Made by a program: the position numbers and the translations under genes. The notes beneath the pieces were generated by a model. The model had not been told where the DNA came from, ran no database searches, and saw only the letters and a program-made list of their open reading frames with translations. From a virus, in IMG/VR virus record IMGVR_UViG_3300034062_007046, positions 18,846 to 82,845 of that record: a stretch of 64,000 nt of DNA. One strand, written 5' to 3'. Shown here piece after piece: positions 19,925-27,177 of this stretch (its first letter is position 1; each line of letters begins with the position of its first letter).

Positions 19925-20997
19925 TGAGCGATACATCTGAAAAAGTAAAAGTATTAAACCAAAGCACAATTGAAACAATTGATGCAGCTTTTTTAGACTA
20001 CGTAGAGGGTCTTAATCTATTTTGCACAACTATAAATGGATGGGAAAAAATACCAGTTATTTGGTCTTCTGCGGAAAGAGCTTTTCAAATAAAAAATAAC
20101 AGAGAGATCAGAGACAAAAATGGTTCTCTCATTCCACCAATAATTTCTATAGAAAGAACATCTACTGTCAAAGATCCAAATAAAAAAGGCTCTTTTCAAG
20201 CTAATTTGTCGCCAAAAAACGATAGATATGTTTACGCAAAAGAACTAAACCAAGATAAGACATCTAATTTTGCCAATGCGGATACTTTAAAAACAAGAGG
20301 ACAAATAAATTTTGCCACCTCTAAGAAAAATAAAAAAAAGGTATATAGGTATATATCCGTTCCTATACCAGTATACATTACTGTTGAATATAAAATTAAT
20401 ATAATAACAAACTATCAAAGTCAAATGAATGAAGTGATTCAGCCGTTTATGTCAAGAAACGCTCAGAATTATTTTGTTATAAATAAAGACGCGTATAGAT
20501 ATGAATGTTTTATGGATCAAAACTTTCAACAAGATAGTATTGCGAGCCTTGGCGAAGAAGAAAGAAAGTATAAATCAGTAATTACAGTAAAAGTTCTTGG
20601 TTATTTGATCGGAGAAGGAAATAACCAAGAAAAACCGCAAATTATTGAACAAGAAAATGCTGTTGAATTAAAAATACCAAAAGAAAATTTATCTATAATT
20701 CAAGAAGAGCCAAGAAGGCAAAGAGAGGCTCCAAGTTTATTTAGAAGCAACGGAGTTACACAAACTGCTGCCACTATACCAGTTAAAAAAATATATTTAA
20801 TAGGAAATGGTATTGATTCAATCTATAAAGTTACTCATGGAATGGGTACAAGAGATATTTTTGTGATTGTCAGAGAAAGTGCTTCTCCTTATTCGATTGT
20901 AGAAGTTGGTATAGATTATAGTGACTTAAATCATATTGATATCGATATGGGCGATATTATTAGTAGTGATAGCTACACGGTAACAATTATAGGTTAA
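19924..20997 (+). CDS. Tail completion/sheath stabiliser, T4 gp15-like, with extra C-terminal domain
   Basis: A 357-residue protein. Residues ~35-215 follow the gp15 pattern: IPVIWSSAERAF, then IIPPIISIERT-type Pro/Ile-rich strand, YRYISVPIPVYITVEYKINI, NYQSQMNEVIQPF, and finally a KSVITVKVLGYLIG strand. gp15-type proteins cap the sheath at the head end of the contractile tail. A linker (~245-275) leads to an extra domain (KKIYLIGNGIDSIYKVTHGM, then RDIFVIVRE, ending TVTIIG), which looks like a small beta domain; T4 gp15 (about 270 residues) lacks it. The gene is far from the neck and sheath genes. The assignment is by pattern only. Confidence 0.55.
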   Translation: MSDTSEKVKVLNQSTIETIDAAFLDYVEGLNLFCTTINGWEKIPVIWSSAERAFQIKNNREIRDKNGSLIPPIISIERTSTVKDPNKKGSFQANLSPKNDRYVYAKELNQDKTSNFANADTLKTRGQINFATSKKNKKKVYRYISVPIPVYITVEYKINIITNYQSQMNEVIQPFMSRNAQNYFVINKDAYRYECFMDQNFQQDSIASLGEEERKYKSVITVKVLGYLIGEGNNQEKPQIIEQENAVELKIPKENLSIIQEEPRRQREAPSLFRSNGVTQTAATIPVKKIYLIGNGIDSIYKVTHGMGTRDIFVIVRESASPYSIVEVGIDYSDLNHIDIDMGDIISSDSYTVTIIG

Positions 20998-21011
20998 AAA
21001 AATTGTTTAAA

Positions 21012-21019
21012 ACTATTTA
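21012..21019 (+). promoter_or_regulatory. Candidate phage promoter element ACTATTTA
   Basis: An exact ACTATTTA octamer in the 46-base gap between 20997 and the ATG at 21044. The same octamer recurs in five other gaps (30490, 48118, 53234, 56586, 58441). It is followed by AAATATAAATTTAGGA and the start codon. It resembles a late -10 element by composition. No -35 is apparent. Function is inferred from recurrence. Confidence 0.4.
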
Positions 21020-21043
21020 AAAATATAAATTTAGGAAAATATC

Positions 21044-21733
21044 ATGGCAGATCAAAGCTTAATAATAAAAGATGGAAATGGGTCTTTAAGCGCGCTATCA
21101 GTTTTCAGCGGCGCTCTTGGATTAGTGCCAGAACATGCAATCAGTGGAACTGTGAATGTTACTGCTTCCCTAACAAACCCCGTTTATACAACTGGAACAG
21201 TTGCAGTTTCAAATTACCAGTCTACTTCTTTGTGGGTTACATCGTCATTTGCAAGCCCAGTATATGTTTCGTCTTCTACTGGAAAAGAGCTTTATGTTAC
21301 AAATACCTCGACTACACCAATACACGTCACCTCATCAGAAATCAATCCAGTAATTACAAAAAATACTATAGCAACTATTCCTGTTAGAAATACATTTTCG
21401 TCATTTGCAGGTACAATAAACTGGGCGGGGACTGGTTCATCTAATATTAGCGGTACATTTATCTTAGCACAAACTTCCTCTACGAGAAAGGGACTGATGT
21501 TCGCTAATAATACAAATAAAGATCTGTATGTAGCACTTGGCGATACAGACTTTGCTTCAACAAACGGGTTCTTGTTAACAAGTACCGCAGTTGCTCCTTC
21601 GTATTATTCATTTATAGTCTATCCGTCTGGTACATACTTTGCAGAACCAACATTTGTAAATCTTAAGCACAGCGGTTTTTTTGTAAGCTCATCAAATATC
21701 GATGTTCAGATTTCATCAGTAACCACAGAGTAA
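21044..21733 (+). CDS. Small beta-rich virion protein
   Basis: This 229-residue protein has a weak TTAGGAAAA site and begins after a candidate promoter element. It is Thr/Ser/Val-rich, with imperfect short repeats around residues 40-105 (VNVTASLTNPVY, WVTSSFASPVY, IHVTSSEINPV). The C-terminal half (LMFANNTNKDLYVALG, then SYYSFIVYPSGTYF) looks like a compact beta domain found in phage head or tail decoration proteins. No enzyme motif is present. It is probably a surface or fibre protein and may act with the gene that follows 4 bases later. Confidence 0.45.
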   Translation: MADQSLIIKDGNGSLSALSVFSGALGLVPEHAISGTVNVTASLTNPVYTTGTVAVSNYQSTSLWVTSSFASPVYVSSSTGKELYVTNTSTTPIHVTSSEINPVITKNTIATIPVRNTFSSFAGTINWAGTGSSNISGTFILAQTSSTRKGLMFANNTNKDLYVALGDTDFASTNGFLLTSTAVAPSYYSFIVYPSGTYFAEPTFVNLKHSGFFVSSSNIDVQISSVTTE

Positions 21734-21737
21734 AAAA

Positions 21738-22220
21738 ATGTCTATTTCATATCCAGTTTCATCAGGCGGCGGCGGTACCACAATAGTAAGCGAGAGAGCT
21801 CAGTACGCTATTCCTGCAACAATAAATACCACTTTTCCTATCGTTATAAGTGGATCAACTTCTTCGGGGCAAATAGCTACACTGTTTATTCCCCCAACCT
21901 ACCTTTACCAAATGTCTGGCAGCTATTCGCTGGTTGTAGTAGGAGAAATTACTGGTGCAGCTGGCGTAACTGGAAGTTTGCAAGTGGAAGGTCCAGAAAC
22001 TTTTACAGCTAAATTGACAGCGTATGATCCGGTTGGTGCTGGTAATTCTGCTATGGGCGTTAGGCTTTCTGGAAGTACACAAGGGTACGACTTTATCAAC
22101 TATCCTCTTGATCTTGGACCGGGTAATGATTTTGGTGCTTCGTTGCCAATTAGCTTTTCTGGCTCGGTTTCCAACTATACAGCGAGCATTTATAGTGTTC
22201 ACTTAAGCCCAACCCTATAG
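21738..22220 (+). CDS. Small Gly/Ser-rich virion protein
   Basis: A 160-residue beta-rich protein with a GGGG stretch near the N-terminus (SSGGGGTTIVSERAQYAIPA) and strands such as GSYSLVVVGEITG and YTASIYSVHLSP. It follows the previous gene by 4 bases and is the last gene before a hairpin at 22269. No family is recognised. Possibly a decoration protein or small tail accessory subunit. Confidence 0.45.
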   Translation: MSISYPVSSGGGGTTIVSERAQYAIPATINTTFPIVISGSTSSGQIATLFIPPTYLYQMSGSYSLVVVGEITGAAGVTGSLQVEGPETFTAKLTAYDPVGAGNSAMGVRLSGSTQGYDFINYPLDLGPGNDFGASLPISFSGSVSNYTASIYSVHLSPTL

Positions 22221-22268
22221 TATAACAAAAAAAGTTCTTTTTTTAAATTTAAATACTAATTAATCTAC

Positions 22269-22304
22269 AACGCTCTAAGGCAAAGAAATTTGTTTTAGGG
22301 CGTT
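22269..22304 (+). terminator. 16-bp hairpin with GAAA tetraloop
   Basis: Left arm AACGCTCTAAGGCAAA (22269-22284), loop GAAA, right arm TTTGTTTTAGGGCGTT (22289-22304). All 16 positions pair, three as G-T wobbles. The T-run after the stem is short (TTC follows), so termination efficiency is uncertain. It ends the tail block and lies only 34 bases before the fibre start at 22338. It could therefore also be a 5' UTR hairpin for that gene. Confidence 0.7.
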
Positions 22305-22337
22305 TTCATTGGTCATGTGACCGGGAGAACTAAATTA

Positions 22338-24308
22338 ATGGCTAATCCATTAAAAATTTTAACTCACTTATCTGCAAGCGAAGCAGCAGATTTCGCAAAA
22401 GCAGTAAAATTCAACGAAGTTGTTACACTTGCTAACAAAAAAATCGTTGGTCTTGCTGAAGGTACGGCAGCAGGCGATGCAGTTCGCTATGAGCAATTAA
22501 CCGCAGAAGCATCACTCCGCGTTTCTGGCGATTCTTCACTAACATCACGTCTATCAGTCGAAGAATCAAACCGCGAAGCAGCAGTTAGCAGCGAAACATC
22601 ATCACGCATTTCAGGTGATAACTCATTAGGCGCTCGCGTTTCAGCCGAAGAGTCAACCCGCGCTTCCGCTGATACATCGTTAACATCACGTATCTCAGCA
22701 GAAGAATTGGCACGTGCTTCAGCTGTCACTTCAGCTGCAACTTCAATTGATGCTCGCGTATCAACAGAAGAATCAGCAAGAGCATCAGCAGATACTTCAT
22801 TAACAACAAGATTATCAGCTGAAGAATCTGTAAGAGCTTCAGCTGATACAGCAGAAGCATCAGTACGCGCTTCAGCCGATGCTTCACTAACTGCTCGTCT
22901 TTCAGCAGAAGAAAGTGCATCACTATCAGTTGATGTAAGCCTTTCAGGTCGCATCACTGATGAAGCATCAATTCGTGCTTCAGCTGATGGTTCATTGGCT
23001 CTTGCGTTTGCTTCAGCTGATACTTCACTATCAACTCGTCTTGCAAGTGAAGAATCATCCCGCGCTTCAGCAGATACTTCTCTAACATCACGCATTTCAG
23101 CAGAAGAATCAGCCCGCGCTTCAGCAATCGTTGCAGCAAATTCTTCACTTGATTCACGTATTTCAGCAGAAGAATCAACACGCGCTTCAGCAGATGGTTC
23201 ATTAGCTGTTGCGTTTGCATCAGCCGATACATCATTAACAACTCGTTTATCAACTGAAGAATCAGTACGCGGTTCAGCTGTTGTAAGTATTGACGCGGCA
23301 ATTTCAGTCGAAGGATCAACACGTGCATTAGCAGACTCTTCATTAACAACTCGTCTATCAACTGAAGAAGTTGCCCGCGCAAGCGCAGATACTTCATTAA
23401 CAAGCCGTGTATCAACTGAAGAATCAGTACGTGCTTCAGCAGACGCAAGCCTTGTTGCTGCTCTTTCAGCGGAAGCTTCATCACGCGCAGCGGAAGATCT
23501 AAAATTCCTCTATCTTGATGGCACACGCGCAATGCAAGGCGGTCTTAACATGGGTGGTTACGATATCACCTCTGCTAAGAGCGGTTCATTCAGCGGTGAC
23601 GTTACCGTTCAAGGTAGCCTCAACGTTAAAGGCGCTCTAACTTACCTTGAAACCACAAATACCCAAGTTAAGGACAACCAAATTGAACTTAACTACGCAG
23701 CAACACCAGTAAGCAATGCAAATGCTGGTATCGTAATCAAGGGTAGCGAAGCTGGTAAAGACGTAAGCATGATCGTTGATGCAGACGGCGGTAATTTAGT
23801 TGTCAACACAATGGTTTCTGCTTCAGCACTCAAGGCATCAGGCAACGGTGAACTTGGTGGTGCATTAGTAGTTAAGGGTCAAGCAGCTGTAAGCGCCTCA
23901 TTAATGATCTCTGGCGCTTCATTTGGTGACGCCGGCGCAGATGCAGCACTTGGCTATGCTAACAACATGTACAATGTTGATAGCGCTATCCGCTTCTTGG
24001 CTGGTAGAAGCACCGGTATGGCAGACGGCTACACCAGCCTACGCCACGTTGCTGATTTTGCACTTGTCGGTGGTACAAAGACATATGCATTACCAGAAAC
24101 TGCTGCATTTGCATCAGGACAACTCAACAAAATTATGGTTGATGTTCTTGTTGCTGGCACAACTGGTGGCTGGGTCAACGATCTAATCGCTGTTAAACTC
24201 GAAACCGTTGGTAGCTATCTACAAGTCGTAATCGATGCGCCAGCCCACGGTAACGGTAATGTACGTCTAATCGCCGTTAACGAAGGTATGGGTATCGAAG
24301 GGGAATAG
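22338..24308 (+). CDS. Long coiled-coil fibre with 18-residue repeats (fibritin/whisker-like?)
   Basis: The ATG at 22338 is preferred over one 21 bases upstream, because GGGAGAAC sits 8 bases before it. The protein has 656 residues. Residues 1-30 (NPLKILTHL) carry the adhesin-locus anchor motif. Residues ~57-385 are about 17 imperfect 18-residue units of the form RASADTSLTSRISAEESA (7+11 periodicity, as in trimeric coiled-coil stalks). Then come a tail-fibre-type DGTRAMQGGLNMGGYDI segment, a beta region, and a C-terminal domain shared with other fibres here (WVNDLIAVKL, VVIDAPA). Arginine is almost always CGT/CGC, unlike adjacent tail genes, as in the capsid gene. Hairpins flank the gene on both sides. 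A whisker or fibre made in quantity is likely. Confidence 0.65.
   Translation: MANPLKILTHLSASEAADFAKAVKFNEVVTLANKKIVGLAEGTAAGDAVRYEQLTAEASLRVSGDSSLTSRLSVEESNREAAVSSETSSRISGDNSLGARVSAEESTRASADTSLTSRISAEELARASAVTSAATSIDARVSTEESARASADTSLTTRLSAEESVRASADTAEASVRASADASLTARLSAEESASLSVDVSLSGRITDEASIRASADGSLALAFASADTSLSTRLASEESSRASADTSLTSRISAEESARASAIVAANSSLDSRISAEESTRASADGSLAVAFASADTSLTTRLSTEESVRGSAVVSIDAAISVEGSTRALADSSLTTRLSTEEVARASADTSLTSRVSTEESVRASADASLVAALSAEASSRAAEDLKFLYLDGTRAMQGGLNMGGYDITSAKSGSFSGDVTVQGSLNVKGALTYLETTNTQVKDNQIELNYAATPVSNANAGIVIKGSEAGKDVSMIVDADGGNLVVNTMVSASALKASGNGELGGALVVKGQAAVSASLMISGASFGDAGADAALGYANNMYNVDSAIRFLAGRSTGMADGYTSLRHVADFALVGGTKTYALPETAAFASGQLNKIMVDVLVAGTTGGWVNDLIAVKLETVGSYLQVVIDAPAHGNGNVRLIAVNEGMGIEGE
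22500..23500 (+). repeat. 54-bp imperfect tandem repeats encoding an 18-residue stalk unit
   Basis: Within the fibre gene, recurring phrases such as GCAGATACTTCATTAACA and TCAGCAGAAGAATCA reappear about every 54 bases, with synonymous and conservative changes. The protein period is 18 residues. A second, less regular spacing occurs where SLAVAFASADTS or similar inserts appear. The bias also creates long open frames on the other strand that are not genes. Confidence 0.8.
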
Positions 24309-24339
24309 TAAAAATTAAAATCAGTTTAGTCTGATTTGG

Positions 24340-24369
24340 GGAGCGGAGAGAAATCTCCGCTCCTTTTTT
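24340..24369 (+). terminator. Intrinsic terminator after the coiled-coil fibre
   Basis: Arms GGAGCGGAGA (24340-24349) and TCTCCGCTCC (24354-24363) pair perfectly around a GAAA loop and are followed by TTTTTT. It is the best-formed terminator in the window. A second small hairpin (AATCAG/CTGATT) lies just upstream. Confidence 0.9.
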
Positions 24370-24388
24370 ATTTATAAGCTATTTTTAG

Positions 24389-24396
24389 ACTACTTA
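24389..24396 (+). promoter_or_regulatory. Candidate promoter element, one-mismatch ACTACTTA
   Basis: ACTACTTA differs by one base from the recurring ACTATTTA. It lies after a strong terminator and 23 bases before the ATG at 24420, a spacing close to those at 21012 and 56586. A promoter is needed here for the two glycosyltransferase-like genes. The assignment is weak. Confidence 0.3.
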
Positions 24397-24419
24397 TGTA
24401 TAGAATATTGGAGTCTAAA

Positions 24420-25550
24420 ATGAATAAAATAAATTTAGGTATTACCGTACTTATAGATAAGCCAACCGAGTCTTTTTTTACAAATGGCATCAGACAAAAC
24501 GCAATAATAATGCGTGATCTTTATAAAAAAATAGATTTTGTTGGTGATGTTTATTATGTAAACTTTGGAAAACAGAAAGATTACTCGCAGTCTCCTTGGA
24601 AAGAATACGAGGAAAACATCATACAATTTGAGGAAATGTTTGATAAAATAAATGTTTTGGTGGTTTCATGTGTTACCATCAATAAAGATATAGCTGAATT
24701 AGCGAAGAAAAAAGGTATAAAGATCGTACACCATATTATGGGTAATGAATATTACTCATTTGTTGAAAGCGTATTATTTAAAAAGGAAGAAACGACTGTT
24801 TTTTCAAAAGAGCGTCATTATGATGCAGTTTGGATTTCCCCACATCTATACGAAACAAATAAAGATATTTTTGAAGTATCCTATGAATGCCCAGCATATG
24901 CTGGAGCTTACGTTTGGTCACCGCAGTTTCTTGAACAGCACGTAAATGCTCTTTATGAAACTAAAAAAATAGCATCTAAAATTTATAATCCAGCAGGCAT
25001 AGAACAAAAAAGACTTGGAGTATTTGAGCCAAACTTAAGTTTTATGAAAAATTCTATTTTTCCTATATTAATAGGAGAAAAACTGCAATTAAAACACCCA
25101 GAACTATTAGATAGTTTAAATTTGTTTGGCTCATCTTCAATAAAAGATAAAAAACAATTAATAAATTTTGTAAAAACATTAGAAATTCAAAAAAATAAAA
25201 AGATTTTCTTTGAAGATAGGTACCCAATAGCTTGGGCGCTTTTCCAGCACACAGACATTTTGTTATCCCATACACATCATTGCGATCTGAATTATGTATA
25301 TTTTGATGCTGCTTGGTTAGGATTTCCAGTGGTACACAATTCTAAATTTATCAAAAAACTTGGTTGGTATTATGATGAGTTTGACGCAGATGATGCTGTG
25401 AAGCAAATAAAAAAATCAATAAATTATTTCGATAACGCAAACAATAGAGAGAAATATTTAAAAAATTCAAAAGAATTTATTTCTGCCTATTTGCCAACGC
25501 AAGATAAAAATGTTGAAGCTTATAAGTTATTATTAGAAAAAATGTTTTAG
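24420..25550 (+). CDS. DUF2827-type glycosyltransferase-like protein (copy 1)
   Basis: The ATG at 24420 follows TTGGAG by 6 bases and is preferred to one 24 bases upstream. It encodes 376 residues. The features match the DUF2827 pattern: an N-terminal INLGITVLI strand, SFFTNGIRQNAIIM, KIVHHIMGNEY, GAYVWSPQF, RLGVFEPNLSFMKNS and a C-terminal LNYVYFDAAWLGFPVVHNS with KKLGWYYDEFDADDAV. This is a GT-B-like, two-Rossmann arrangement with the nucleotide-sugar side at the C-terminus. The predicted role is sugar transfer onto a virion protein, DNA or a host surface molecule; the acceptor is unknown. It lies among fibre genes and next to its own duplicate. Confidence 0.65.
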   Translation: MNKINLGITVLIDKPTESFFTNGIRQNAIIMRDLYKKIDFVGDVYYVNFGKQKDYSQSPWKEYEENIIQFEEMFDKINVLVVSCVTINKDIAELAKKKGIKIVHHIMGNEYYSFVESVLFKKEETTVFSKERHYDAVWISPHLYETNKDIFEVSYECPAYAGAYVWSPQFLEQHVNALYETKKIASKIYNPAGIEQKRLGVFEPNLSFMKNSIFPILIGEKLQLKHPELLDSLNLFGSSSIKDKKQLINFVKTLEIQKNKKIFFEDRYPIAWALFQHTDILLSHTHHCDLNYVYFDAAWLGFPVVHNSKFIKKLGWYYDEFDADDAVKQIKKSINYFDNANNREKYLKNSKEFISAYLPTQDKNVEAYKLLLEKMF

Positions 25551-25558
25551 GAATTTAA

Positions 25559-26698
25559 ATGAAAAAAATAAATATTGGTATCACACTTTCAATAGATCCA
25601 ACTGAATCGCTTTTCACAAACGGTATCAGACAAAATGTTATTATTTTAAGAGAGCTTTACGAAAGATGCGAAGGCGTTGAGAAAGCATATATTATAAATA
25701 CTTCTGGAAAAAATATACCAGATGATCCAAATACTCCGCTATATCCTTTTCGTAACCTTATAATCGATCTAAAAGATGTAAAAAAATATTGTAATTTTGT
25801 TGTTGTAGCTCATGGCTCACTATTGCCAGCAGAATATAAAGAATTACATAATTCTGGGATAAGGATAGCAAAATTAATTCTTGGTAATTTATTCTCAATG
25901 TTTAATGAGCAAATTTTATTCAAAAGCAACGATGAATATTATGGGGTTTTTAATAGAAATGAAGGGTTTATAAGTAAAACTTGGCTGTCGGCGCATTACT
26001 TTAGAGATAGGTATTTTTTTGAAACACTTTATGGATGCGAGGCAAAAATTGCTCCTTATGTTTGGGATCCGCGCTTTATAGAAAAGAGTAATGAAAATTA
26101 TAAATCTCTTTATGGAAAAACTTGTGAATACAGCCCAAGTGGAAAACAAGAAAAACGTATATTAAATTTTGAGCCAAACCTTAACATGGTTAAGACTTCA
26201 ACACAATCTGTTGTGGTATTAGAGAGATTTTATCGACAAAATCCACAATATGTTGGTGATTGTTATTTTTTTAATACCAATATCATAAAACAAAAAAAAG
26301 ACTTTATAGATTTTGTAAAAAATCTCGATATTTATAAATCTGGTAGGGCTTCTTTTGAGGGCGGTATTGCAATAGTAAACGCTTTGGGAAAATATGGTGA
26401 CATTGTAATAGCAAGCCAAAATCAAAACGAGCTAAACTATCTTTATCTTGACGCGGCTTGGATGGGCTATCCAATTCTTCATAATTCGCCAATGATGAAA
26501 GAAATTGGATACTGTTACGAAGGTAACGATGCTCAACAGGCTTCAGAAATCTTGTTAGATATATGCCAAAATTTTGATAAAAATCATGAACAATACAAAC
26601 ATGAATCAAGACAAAAAGCAAGCAAATATATGATAACAAACGAAGAGCACATAAAAGAATACACAAAGCTTATACACGAAGTTATGGATAGCAAATGA
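25559..26698 (+). CDS. DUF2827-type glycosyltransferase-like protein (copy 2)
   Basis: A 379-residue tandem paralogue of the preceding gene, with an AGGA site. Shared landmarks are NIGITLSID, LFTNGIRQNVIIL, IAKLILGNL, IAPYVWDPRF, RILNFEPNLNMVKTS, LNYLYLDAAWMGYPILHNS and MKEIGYCYEGNDAQQA. It has the same predicted GT-B fold. Divergence between the copies is strongest in the N-terminal domain, where the acceptor usually binds. They may therefore act on different acceptors or in sequence. The stop overlaps the next start (ATGA). Confidence 0.65.
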   Translation: MKKINIGITLSIDPTESLFTNGIRQNVIILRELYERCEGVEKAYIINTSGKNIPDDPNTPLYPFRNLIIDLKDVKKYCNFVVVAHGSLLPAEYKELHNSGIRIAKLILGNLFSMFNEQILFKSNDEYYGVFNRNEGFISKTWLSAHYFRDRYFFETLYGCEAKIAPYVWDPRFIEKSNENYKSLYGKTCEYSPSGKQEKRILNFEPNLNMVKTSTQSVVVLERFYRQNPQYVGDCYFFNTNIIKQKKDFIDFVKNLDIYKSGRASFEGGIAIVNALGKYGDIVIASQNQNELNYLYLDAAWMGYPILHNSPMMKEIGYCYEGNDAQQASEILLDICQNFDKNHEQYKHESRQKASKYMITNEEHIKEYTKLIHEVMDSK

Positions 26699-26892
26699 AA
26701 CGCAAAGTTACCTATTTAGTAAAATATATGGATGAAATAATAAAAGAAGTGCTGATGCATACAAGGGATATAAAAACGCAAGGAGAATTATTAAAAAATA
26801 GGCAAATACTTGATGAAGCAATAAAAAAATTAGAAAAAAAATACGATAATATCATAAAAGACATACAAAACGATATAGATGGCGAAGAATAA
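26695..26892 (+). CDS. Small charged helical protein
   Basis: A 65-residue protein starting at an ATGA overlap with the glycosyltransferase-like gene. It is almost entirely predicted helix or coiled coil (EKKYDNIIKDIQNDIDGEE), Lys/Asp/Glu-rich, with no membrane segment. Its stop overlaps the next start. Unknown function. Tight coupling suggests it works with its neighbours, perhaps as a chaperone for fibre assembly. Confidence 0.45.
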   Translation: MKRKVTYLVKYMDEIIKEVLMHTRDIKTQGELLKNRQILDEAIKKLEKKYDNIIKDIQNDIDGEE

Positions 26893-27146
26893 TGAAAAAT
26901 AAATTTAATTTTTTACAATTTACAAATTGGCTTTTTATTTGTAGAGAAAACATAGAATCAATAAAACAAGATGTATTGCAAGAAAAAATAACAAAACAAG
27001 ATGCAATAGAAAAATTGCTTGCAGAAAAGAAAAAAATCTCTATTTTGAGAGATGTTTTAGATAGAAAAGTACGACTATTTGGTATTCAAGCTGGCTTTTT
27101 ACGATCATTAAAAGATCTTAAAAAAAGATATGGAATAGAAGAGTAA
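26892..27146 (+). CDS. Small helical protein, unknown
   Basis: An 84-residue protein overlapping the previous gene by one base. Mixed hydrophobic N-terminus (FNFLQFTNWLFICRENI), then charged helices (LLAEKKKISILRDVLDRKVR). No domain is recognised. It closes the four-gene run starting at 24420. Confidence 0.45.
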   Translation: MKNKFNFLQFTNWLFICRENIESIKQDVLQEKITKQDAIEKLLAEKKKISILRDVLDRKVRLFGIQAGFLRSLKDLKKRYGIEE

Positions 27147-27177
27147 GACTAATTATTCTATATTTGAGGAATAATGA

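Noticed and set aside
22500-23500. CRISPR-like regular repeats
   Set aside because: The repeats are coding, imperfect and contiguous in units of 54 bases without unique spacers.
22487-23532. Long open frames on the minus strand opposite the repeat fibre (up to ~200 codons)
   Set aside because: They mirror the 54-bp repeats and the biased codon use of the + strand gene; they have no Shine-Dalgarno and overlap a clear gene completely.
24420-26698. The paired DUF2827-like genes as one gene broken by a frameshift
   Set aside because: Each has a complete N-terminus, C-terminus and its own Shine-Dalgarno; they are full-length duplicates.
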